A DNA stretch of 64,000 nucleotides, taken from NCBI RefSeq assembly GCF_001949145.1, contig NW_019091518.1:397980-461979 (forward strand), written 5' to 3'. This stretch comes from Acanthaster planci. Its lineage: Eukaryota > Echinodermata > Asteroidea > Valvatida > Acanthasteridae. The notes beneath the pieces are model-generated. The model did no database searches. It was not told where the DNA came from and saw only the letters and a list, made by a program, of their open reading frames with translations. The position numbers and the translations under genes are program-made. This document shows, in pieces, positions 38,201 to 49,500 of the stretch (position 1 is the stretch's first letter; the number at the start of each line of letters is the position of its first letter).

Positions 38201-40504
38201 GGGGATGGCCCCTGTTGACCTCCCCCGGGATCCGCCTTTGTACAAAAGGAAGAACCAATTTCGTCTTGTAATTCGTCTTCGTGGCATTTTCAGACATTTT
38301 GGACAGCGAATAAATTTTCGTCAGGCCAGAAAATGGCCAAATTAACTAGTGGTTGAGAAAATGTAGGCCGAAACGTTCCCCGCAGGCGGATGACGCTATT
38401 TCCGTGAGTTAAATCAGTAGTTTGGAGAGAAAATCGACCTCGTGTTCCTGCGACAATCAGGAAGAAGATTGCTATAGTTGAATAACAATCCGTTACCAAG
38501 CGCTACAGTAAATGGCCTCCGTCGCGCGGGCGAGGCCACATAATTATGGCAGGATGACACATTTTGGCCTGTTAAAGGCCTACTATACCCCAGGCTATTT
38601 GTGTTTTGTTTTTTGCATTTGCTCAGACATGGGCCCTATTCAAAAACGAAATCGCGGGAATGCACATCGATCATTAAAACGAACACCGGTTGTCTTCAAA
38701 AGAACCGTCTTCTTGTCAGATAAATCAGCACAACTTAGAAAATAGGTCTGCGTGCGAACTGAAAACTACATTCCCCCAAACATACTGTGTAAATTGTAGG
38801 ATCACAGGTAGGAAAATAATTAAAGGCTTGCCTGTAGGCCTATAAGAATGGCCACTGGACACATCTGCACAGTAAGTTAAAACAATTGGCCTGTAAGTTC
38901 TACTGGTATATTTCATTAAGTGATGCTGGAATTTAATTATTTTTTCAGCTGAAGTACATGTTCGTAGGTACAGAACGATACGAATCTGTTTTTCCTGCTT
39001 CATGATGATTAAGTTTTTCCTTAAATTTTGTAACGACATCCAAAGCTGCAGGAAAGATCGAGTTATTTTGCATGATGTTTGAATTTGATTTAATGTCTAT
39101 GCGCCTTTCAAGATTCGAATTTTGAGAAAATTACGGAAATTCATTTTTTCCTACTAGTAAAATGAAGAAGTGGAATGATAAACGATGCCAGCTCGTTATC
39201 CCGTATCCAAAGTACTTAATTAAATATAATAAAATATCTCCGTTATACATTGCACTAAATGTACCTCGTTTCAAGGGCATCACATGTAAAGGTGAGGACT
39301 TTTATTCAAGAGCGTTCATCAGGACTGTTTTCAATACCAATCACATTTACAATCTCCCCAACAGGTACTCTGATTGCTACCAGCGTTTTTTTTTACCTAA
39401 TCCTACCTTGACTTCAGTCACTAACTGCAAAGTATAATAGTATACAAGGGCCTAATTGACTCACATCGCGGGTTGAATGAACAAAGTCTGAAAACAAAAT
39501 GGTGCATGTCTATTTTGGATTTCGATTTGTATTTGTAGTTTGAAAATATGAAATCATTCATTAACGCATGTTTGTATACAGGGGCGGAGCCACAGGGGGC
39601 CTGGGGGAACATCCCCCCATTCCCGGTGCCCCTCCAGGTGTCCCCCACTAAAAAAAAAAAAAGATAAATTGATGAACGGATATTGAACAAGCTAACAAAA
39701 GTTCGCCCCCATGAAAACGCAGAAAGCTGATGCTCCACTGTAAGATGATATAGTTCCCCTTTGCGCCCTAAAATGCTATAGCTACGCCACTGTTTGTATA
39801 TTAATCCCCGTCGCCAGCTTCAGGCATTAAGGGGGCCCACAGTATCAGCTGGGGGGGGGCATATCACAAGAACACAATATGTTTATTAAGCTTATGCTTT
39901 TTACTGATTGGGGCAGCTTCCCGGGGGGGTTGCTGCCCCCTCGGGCCCCCCGAGCAACGGGCTTAAACTTCCATATTTATAAATCAAGCATTCGTTAATC
40001 TTATATACGTAACACTGAGTTATCTTATTAGTCTTAAGTTTGTATAGGCCTACACACGCTGTTGTGGCAATTTGTATTTGTCTAGGGCACCATAGTAGTG
40101 TGCACAAAACACTCTTAAAAATGCGTTCGTTTGTTGAAATGGTAAAATATGCGAAGTTGGTATTACACATGAGTAGCAATAGCTTCTTACTAATAGCTTC
40201 AATTACTAAGAAGACACTAAGTTTTGAAAAGCAACAATGTAAAATTAAATTTGACTTTGTCTCTATAGCGATTCAGAGGTACTATGTAAAGCGAACAACA
40301 AAAGAATACTAAAAAAAGCAAAAGGTCACGTTAAGTTGATGGAATGGTGCGAAGTTTGTGACTTGGTCAAAATGAAAGAACCACTACACAAAGTTTTATA
40401 CCGTTGAAAACAGAAATGTTCAGTAGTAAAGTCTTATAAGCTGGCCCAAACATCTTGGTTTCATGTCATTTATTTTATTTACAGTTGGTTGGGAAGAGGA
40501 CTCT
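35282..40504. other. Intergenic region between gene A (5' end) and gene B (3' end)
   Basis: It should contain the gene A promoter and 5' UTR next to 35282 and the gene B 3' UTR next to 40504. Two overlapping minus-strand AATAAA hexamers (40469-40479) are about 30 bp past the gene B stop. No convincing exon or RNA gene is seen. It holds the hAT-like element at 39579-39792. A stretch at 37200-37320 ending GGAAAATAAAGAGAAAGTGA resembles the tail of a retroelement but is too weak to call. Confidence 0.55.
39579..39792. mobile_element. hAT-like MITE, 214 bp, perfect 8-bp TSD
   Basis: The ends CAGGGGCGGAGCCA and (inverse) CAGTGGCGTAGCTA are related inverted repeats. TTTGTATA is duplicated at 39571-39578 and 39793-39800. 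The interior is C/G-run-rich with a poly-A tract and no ORF. Confidence 0.88.
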
Positions 40505-43503
40505 TTAATCTTGTTTGACGGCAAAGGGATGTTCCTGGTTATCAACGTATTCTGGTTGTCTCGTAAATTGTGAAGGCCACTTGTACAAAGACGCACTGGT
40601 ACGAGAGAGTATCAGCAGCTCAATACCGGACGGAGAGTTCGTGCTTCCGTGGGTCGTCTCGGTGCCTTTTCCTGCCAGTGGAGTCTTCCCCCCTCCGCTC
40701 ATCAGACAGAACACGTGCTTGCTTCTGTCGACGGACTTCAGTTTCCCGAGGAGGATCGCGCGGATGTTGTCCTGACGCAAGCAGAACAACAGGAAGATGA
40801 AGAGCCCCTGCAGGGAGTTGAAGACGGAGAACAGGACCTGGAAGGCAAAGTTGGAAGCCTCGAGCACCGACAGCAGACCGAACGACCAGGTCAGGCCCAG
40901 CAGGACGGAGATGGCCAGGGCGTTCTGCACCCGGCGGGAAGCCTTCCGCCGCCGGTGCTGATCTGCCGTGCTTCGGACCTGATTTCGACCGTAGATGCTC
41001 ACCAGCACCATGATGAAGATGATTGTGTTGTATAAGAGGACCACACCAATTATGGCCATCTCACCATATAGGAATGCTGGACCAGACTTCAAGAAACAGC
41101 TATGATAGAAATAAGACAGAAATGCTCAGAGAAAACCTCTGTCTTGCTCTCTTTCTCTCTCTTTTTTTCTGCGATTAACTCCTATAAGTATTCTCAATCC
41201 ACTGCTGCCATAAATTTGTGGCAATTTTTTTGCGAAGAGCTGCTCGTTTCATGGATTACTGGTGCAAAATCGTCGGAAACTTTTATGAAGTATTTCCATT
41301 GTTGCAGATTGTCTTTTTGGAATAGCGTAAGGATAATCTTGAGTGGCTGATGGTGGGGTGGGTGAGGCTAGCAATGGGTAAGGTGTAGGGCGTAGGGTCG
41401 GTGATTGAGCTTAGCTCCTTGAACCCCTCAATATTCCAAAAGAGAAAGCTATAAACTCACACAATTTGATGGTAATACCCCGTTTCAATCCAGCTAGGCC
41501 TAGTTGTACCCCCACATTGTTTTGGAGTTGGGTATTTTACTTCATCACAGGCTAAGTAAAGCAGGGCCTTGAGAATTTAAGTGAGGGACGTTAGTGCGAA
41601 CACCCTCCTGATTCGATTTTTCTTTAATACGGGCGATTCACAAGAGTGCGCCTCCAAGAGATTTCGCACGTTGTGATTGGCCAACGCGTTGCAAACTCTT
41701 GGAGGCCCACTGTTATGAAACACCCGTATTGCTATTTATCACTCAGTTTGTTTTCTTTTGCTGCTACTGCGCTTTCATTACCCTCTTCACAAGAGCTAGG
41801 ATTCATGAGATGGATATACAATACGCCAGGTTTACAACTTACTATGTCTTGCTCTGATACTGTGTATAATCAACCGCTAGGATGGTGACCACAATTATTA
41901 GCGGAGCACCTGTTAACAGGGAACATATATAAAGTATCAGATAACAATTATATCTATAGGAAAATTATTTCTGAGACTTGACTCAAGAATCGATCAATTA
42001 AGCGGAGTTCGTTCGGGGTAGCATCCTTCTGACATGCACGTAGTAGGGACCCCACGCCTGTGATTCTGGGACGGGGATGCATGACGAATTTTCTTTAAGT
42101 CCTCACCGCAGTTTTGTTTAAGGAGCAACACAGATCAGTACATTGTGTGTACATCATACGTGCGCGCATAATGTAGGTGCATAGGAGAATAGGAAAAAAA
42201 TGTCTAATATTTTTGGGGAATATTCTCTCAGTCAAAGTACATTATTTTAGAACATTCAAAATTTCTATGATTTTTCTGACAAATGAGGGCGCTGTTGTTG
42301 TAGTCATCAAAAGATGGCACGGTCACATGGGGTGGCAAGTGTACCTTTGCTCCCCACCCCTATTCATGCTTGCGATGTTATGACCCTATTGACTCACCCC
42401 ACGCAGCCAGGGATGCGTGCAGCATAAAACGCCGCATAGAAATCGTGTTGATGACCTTGACCAGGAGCAAGTACATGTTTGTGGCCTCCACCGCCATCCA
42501 GGCCATTGAGGCCAAGGTGAAGTAATGGAGTAAGACTGCCACAACCAGGCAGCCGTTACCGGAGGAGGTCTGCTCAATGCCGACCAAGAAGATCAGGTAG
42601 AGACACAGGAGGGAGAAACAGAGACAGATCAGGATGCGGCTGGGGATCTTGACTCGCAGCGATCTCGGGTAGAGGAGAGAGGAAGACACCAAAGATGAGA
42701 AATTACTTCAGCAGTTCACTTCAATATGCAACACCTGGATGCGGCTGGGGATCTTGACTCGCAAAGAGCTTGGAAATAAAAGTGGACACCATAATGACGG
42801 CTTTAATTAGTGCGATTAACCTATGGAGTCTGGATGAAAATAAACAATCTCAATGTGGCTCATGAAAGGGACAGTTATCGACAGCCTCAGCCAAACTGGA
42901 CTTTCCAGTATGATTCAAGCTCAACCTATCAAGTACATTCAGACGAGCGCCAGATTGCCGATCGACTTTTCTTTAAATGGTCAGTTTTATATTAGAGGTT
43001 CCAGCTCAGCCTAGTAACTCCATTAGAGTTACCAGCTCAGGACCATTCAGCCTACAGACCGAGACAAACCGGAAGGTAAAGACAGACATTTTAGCGTCTT
43101 ATTCAGCTGTTCTCACTTTTGCAATGGGGGTAAGGTAGACCAGTCAAGATCCCTGGCAGATGTTTCAGGAGGAAACTAACCAATTGACTAGTAAGGGTGG
43201 GGGCTACATATTACAGCGAAGGGGTGCAAGAAAACCCTCACCCTTCGGGTGTATGCAAAATAAATAAGTGGATTTGGAAATGTCAGGGTTAATAAAGCAA
43301 CCATTTATAAGGAGGATGCGCCCCCTCTGGCTACGCCCCTGTGGCCCTTCAGGAATTATAAGACGCACTGAAGTAAGGCAAAATCCTTACCGTATACCGA
43401 TGTAAACGGCAATGGTGATGATGAGAGATATCACTGATACTCCGCAACCAATCTTGCTGATAATATCCAAAGCTGGGCTGGTCCTCGTCTGGCCGAAAAC
43501 GTC
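40505..43503 (-). CDS. Gene B seven-transmembrane region and tail (four exons)
   Basis: TM1 43503-43391, TM2-3 42663-42398, TM4 41909-41843 and TM5-7 plus tail 41099-40505. LHYFTLASMAWMAVEATNMY and NSLQGLFIFLLFCLRQ are diagnostic of the family. The TM2-3 exon is one codon longer than in A and C. The tail of about 85 residues is basic and then Ser/Thr-rich, ending AVKQD. Confidence 0.93.
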
Positions 43504-46500
43504 CTGCCAAAGTCAATCGTGCATTAACTTAAAGAAAAATCCGCAATGTTTTTTTGTCTGCGTGAAGAAAAATTCAAACATTTGAATAACCCTGGACATT
43601 ACTTGTTTTGATTTTTTTTTCCGTTTTGGACAAATACTGCTCGGCTATTGAATATCCTCTTGAACGTGAGCTCAGTCCGAACTTTGAAAGAATAAAGATG
43701 TCTTTCGAAGTTCATAATTTTGTCCTTTTGCGGAGAAGGTAAAGAAGACGACGAGACAAAAAGTATAAGGAGAGCGTCTTAGATTTAGCTGATGCTGCCA
43801 TACCATGACAAATGGTTACACACCACTGCTCCAAGATGCATGGCCTTAAAACAGACACATGGAATCGGTGTTTGCTTTCGATTCGGGGACGGGGGGTACT
43901 CACCACCAGCACGGCGAAGCTTGTCAAGTGGTTGCAGCTACACACCGCCCTCTTTTGGCTAGATGACACCAGATGACAACCTTTGTTGGACCAATCCCCG
44001 ATTCCGCCGTGCATTTTGAAGTCCCAGAAGACGCACTCGGCATTCATTGGTGTGTCGGTCTTTTCTTCATGTACCTATTTAAAGGACAAGTTAATAAAAC
44101 CCGAAAATGGTTTCGACAACAAATGTAAATTATTCTGTGGGGAACGGCATCACTCGTATCATGCAAATTAAGCAAATTGGTACAAACTTTTACTGCGCTC
44201 CTATTGGCGTTTTTGTTGGGCATGAATCAGGCCATAACACGTAGGCCTAATTTGCGTCAATATCTGTGGAAACGCCACGAATGCGTGAAGCTTGTATGCA
44301 CGCGGATATTTCAATATTTGTCTAATCGATCCGATTTAGTTTAGTATAGGGTTATCCACAATTTGTCACGTTTTTGCTACTATTTACTTTCTTGGCTCAG
44401 ATTGTTTGGGGAAAAGATCAGAATTTGGATTATACATTAATGTTTCAATGTCTTCAGAATCTCCTTATTTATTTATTTATTTATTTTGATTGAAAATGAT
44501 TTTTTAGGAAGACAGAAATCCAAGAGAAAGAGAAAACCAATGTACATCGGTGGACAACACCTTTGTACCTCTCGAGAGCCGACTATTACCTTCAATAAAC
44601 TGAATGTTGAAAGAACCGACGAATTGCTCGGAAGGTTGTCGATTTCGACGCCGTCCACGGCGGCGACCACGATGCTACTACCGACAGTTCGAAAATAGGA
44701 CGTTGCATATTGATCCAACAAGTTCCGGGACCGAAACAACTTGTCGTTCTGATACATCATGAAACTCAGCGGTACCTGGCCCACATTGATTGCTGAGATT
44801 TTAGGGGAAAGAGGCAAACTTTAAGGATGAGCACATGTTATGTCATTTTCACCTACTTTGCTTGTCAACTTATTTTAGAGAAGCTCGCAAAACAATCTTG
44901 GAAACGACATGCAATAGAACAGACAGAGCTAGAAGAACTTCGCAGTGGCAGTTGGGAACACCACCAGCATGCATAGCGGGCCCATTTCCAAAATACACTG
45001 CATCGGCGAGATCATTTTTAATAGAACAACAGGCACATACAAGCCAAATAGGTGCAAAACGCCTGTTAAAGACTATGGGGAGATTGGAGAAAAAGAAATG
45101 GCTTTTGGAACAACTGAAGGCGAAAACTAATAATTATCCCGTTGTTTCTGAGAGACCGTCGTGCCCTGATAATGCCCCAGTAGGTCATTTCACTTGAGAG
45201 CACCAAGTCCTCACTGTCACCAGGTTCTATGTTAATTTCTGCATTGTAAAGGTGACATAAACATTCCCGACAACAGAACTCTAGTGAAGTGTCAAAATTT
45301 CCAATCGACTCACGCTCTGAAGGAAGCCGGTCCACAATTTCTTTAGGTAGCATGATGGATGCGATCATGCTCTGAGGGTTGTCACCATCGCATTGGCTGG
45401 GGCAGATGTTGATATTCTCCTCCTTCAGCCATTCTCCGTCTCGGCCTGCTCTGGCCACCATTCCTACTCCGTGCGCGCCGACAGAGTCAGAGGAAACGTG
45501 GAGCGCTTTGACGGCGAGGCTATGGGTCACGGAGCTGAAGTTCCCCCCTCCCGACAGGACGAGAGAGACCTGGGCCTCCAGGGACTTGACTATCCGAGAC
45601 GACGCGTTGCCAGTCGATTCAAAGGAATCGTCGTCCACCTGTAGCATGTTATCAACAACCTGGACAACATCGGAAGTCACCTGTGAAAAATCAATCATAA
45701 TTTTTCAATGTTAAACATCCCAAATGTCTTTACTTTTGTGAAGACAAAAACAAAGCCTGTTTTTTCTTATTATGTCATATATGGAACTTTTTTGCGTCAG
45801 ATCACTTCATATCATTGGTCTTGAAAAGTGTATACTGTTAAAGTCTGACTGTAATGCATTGTTAATTATTTCTACGAATTAAATTAATTCTACGAATGCT
45901 CAAATGAATGCCAGTTTCAACTTTGAACACTGATAAATTGATTGCTGTTCATTTTGTACAAAATAGTACCCAACGGTGTAACTTTGAAAATAATTATTCA
46001 AAACAAAACACCTGAACGATCAAGGCCAAGATTCTCGCGGGTCAAAATTCATGGCAAAGAATTACCTCAGGTGACGGGTTCCCAGTCTTCGTTATACCGT
46101 CCAGTATGTCAGCTGCGGAGGCCACACCTTTGTTATCGATTCCCGACGTTTGATTAGTCAGAGAAGCAAGTGCGTCCGACACGTCATCCACGTTCTCGTC
46201 TGTGATTGGTTTCTGAAAGCAGGTCATTTCATGAGGAAAACTCATTTTTGTTATTGCAAAAAGGCAGAGAGTGGCGCGGGGGGGGGACTTGGACATGACC
46301 TCGTGGTTTCCACAGTTACTCCGCTGAAAATTTTGAAGCAGATATCTTACCTCAGCCAGTTCATCCAAGCCCTCGTTGACATTTTGCTCTTGCAGGCAGT
46401 CGATAAAGACGGGCTGTTGCCAGTGGGCACCCGTTTGGACGCTTCCACCGCACAAACGAGACGCACGAGGATGCATTGTGCCTACAAATTTGTATAAGAA

Positions 46501-49500
46501 AAATATTTCAAGTCCATGGGAAGGAAGGACATCAGCTCCTTCCCCAGCCACAAACACAACAATCGAATGACATATCGAAACACTTTGTGGCCGGCCTTGT
46601 ATTTCGCAATAGACGCCTCACTAGCAACATCGTTCTAAATCAACTAATTATTTCTTACCCGTTCCGTCGTTCTTGACGCATTCCTCCAGTGTGTTTCGAG
46701 TTTCCGATAGTCTGGTTTCAGGGAAGGTGACAAAACCAGCAGATATAACATAGATATCATCCGGGCACCAGGCTGTGAGGCAAAAATTAAAAGATGTCAA
46801 ATCCAAGAAACGAGCGCGAACTCACTTGTTCCTTTCCCTGTTTTAATCTTGGCACATCCCATGAGCCTTTGCAACAGGTTACGAATTGTCGAAATTTCGG
46901 CAAGAGTTCGTGATACAACTTAGTCTTACTAATTACAATTACTCTTGGCACCAAGACACTACCAATGAACAAACGAAAATAAACAAACTGGTCAAATGTT
47001 TGCAATCAGAATCATTACAGAAGATAATTAAACTTACTTGCATTCAAACAGCGAATTGAAAGCTTTCAAATAACGACAGAAAAACAAGTTACAACCCTTA
47101 AAGCAGCGTTTGCATTATTTTACACTCTCCTGCACGTGTGCCCTGGCCTGAAACGAGTTACATCTATAAACACAATCTGGTAATCTGTTGTTGGTAGTGT
47201 CTTCGCCAAATTGGGTGGAGAAAAATCTGTTTGACAAGAGGAACACAGAAGTCTTCGCGCTTGCGTTTAAGTGTCATGGGTGAGCAGAAAATTTGGACCA
47301 GGCACACGAGGTCCAAAAGGTGCTACAATCAGTCTTACAGGAACTGCTAACTAGCCGAGTTGACGGTTCCTTCGTCAAACGGGTACGGTTTACTGCCAGG
47401 GATGTCCGTGAAGTCCCGGAGAGCACCCGAGCTGTGTACAGGTTTGTGGCACCGGCCGAGTCGGAGGCCAAGGCTCAGGGGCGCGGTCTCATTTTGCGTG
47501 CTTGCATGGTGCTTGATACCGCTCTGTGGCGTACCAGCTGGGGTCATTTTGATTATTCTCTTTTTTTTTGGGGGGGGGGTTAATTTGAAAAGGGTAATCC
47601 GCAATCAGTGGATGAAAGGGCTTTTCACCGATCAGCCCACCCTTAAAATCGGGAGAGTGGGAATGGCCAATCGTTAAGAGTATCAATACAGTTTTCTTAT
47701 CTGGAAAAATCTCCCTCGGTTTTTACTTTGCATCATGCCTACCAGTAACAGCCACTGTGAAGGAGCATCTTGCTTCATTTCCGAAATTATCTCTCACGTC
47801 ACAAACAACGTCAGTGTTTCCGATGGAGAACTGGCTACCAGATGCCGGTTGGCAATTAGCGGCCTCCGTGGAACTACTGACAGTAGGAGGAGGCCAAGTG
47901 ACAAGAGACGTCGGACTCCCGTCAGTGATGTCCAGATCCATACTGTCGGGACATTTGATGTCCACTGTTGGAAATGCATTTTAAACAGAGGATAATCTTA
48001 ATGAATACTACACGTGTCCCAATTTCTGTTGTAAAGTGTTTAAAGAAATGAACACGAGGTGAAAAGTACCACTGGCAAAGGTTTTTCTAGTTCCGATTGA
48101 CAAGTGACTTGAAAAAGAATTCTGAAACGAAAACCATCAATACTCTTGCACCACTTCACAATATCTGGATTTATTGAAATATTTATGGTTTATATAAGGC
48201 CATTCGAAAGGACCTCCTAACTTACCACCTGGGCTAGCTGAGTCAGTCGTGGCTTGCATATTGGTGGTCGCTTCAATGGCCTGGTCTTCTGTGGTTGCAT
48301 CAGTTGTGGCTACTGTTTCAGTTGTGGCCTTTACAATTTGTTGTTCGGTGGTGGCTATCGCTGTGGTGGCCTTTTCAGTTGTTCGTTCTATAGGGGTTGC
48401 TTCAGTGGCTTGTTCAGTCGCGATTGCATCACTTGTGGCTACATCTTTCGTTGCGGCCTCTTGGGTGATTACCTGTTCAGTGCTCGCGTAGACAATGGTG
48501 GCTGCTTCAGTTGTTTTCTCTGTGGTAGCTACTTGGCTGGTGGTGTTGTCCGTGGTAGGTATGCCGGTTGTTGCCAGTTCCATGGTGCCATTTATGGCCA
48601 CTTCTGTGGTGCTTGTTGTGTCGGTTGTGTTGTCCGTGGTAAGTGTGCCGTTTGTTGCCAGTTCCATGGTGCCGTTTGTAGCCACTTCTGTGGTGTTTGT
48701 TGTGTCGGTTGTGTTGTCCGTGGCAAGTGTGCCGGATCCACTTGTTGCTAGTTCCATGGTACCGCTTGTAGCCGCTTCTATGGTGCTTGCTTCCGTAGTT
48801 ATCTGGTTTGTGAGGGTTGTATTAGTAGTTTGTTCTGTTTGGGATTCTAAAGTGATGTTGATATTGACACTAGGTTCTGTAAAAGGTTCGTAAGTACCCC
48901 GCGTGGTGCTTGTGCCGGTTGTGTTGTCCGTGGTAGGTATGCCGGTTGTTGCCAGTTCCATGGTGCCATTTATGGCCACTTCTGTGGTGCTTGTTGTGTC
49001 GGTTGTGTTGTCCGTGGTAAGTGTGCCGTTTGTTGCCAGTTCCATGGTGTCATTTATGGCCACTTCTGTGGTGCTTGTTGTGTCGGTTGTGTTGTCCGTG
49101 GTAAGTGTGCCGGATCCATTTGTTGCCAGTTCCATGGTACCGCTTGTAGCCGCTTCTATGGTGCTTGCTTCCGTAGTTATCTGGTTTGTGCGGGTTGTAT
49201 TGGTAGTTTGTTCTGTTTGGGATTCTAAAGTGATGTTAATATTGACACTAGGTTCTGTAAAAGGTTCGTAAGTACCCCGCGTGGTGCTTGTGCCGGTTGT
49301 GTTGTCCGTGGTAGGTATGCCAGTTGTTGCCAGTTCCATGGTGCCATTTATGTCCACTTCTGTGGTGCTTGTTGTGTCGGTTGTGTTGTCCGTGGCAAGT
49401 GTGCCGTTTGTTGCCAGTTCCATGGTACTATTTATGGCCACTTCTGTGGTGCTTGTTGTGTCGGTTGTGTTGTCCGTGGTAAGTGTGCCGGATCCATTTG

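Noticed and set aside
43310-43345. GGCTACGCCCCTG as the end of another hAT-like element
   Set aside because: No opposite terminus and no 8-bp duplication found; at most a relic.
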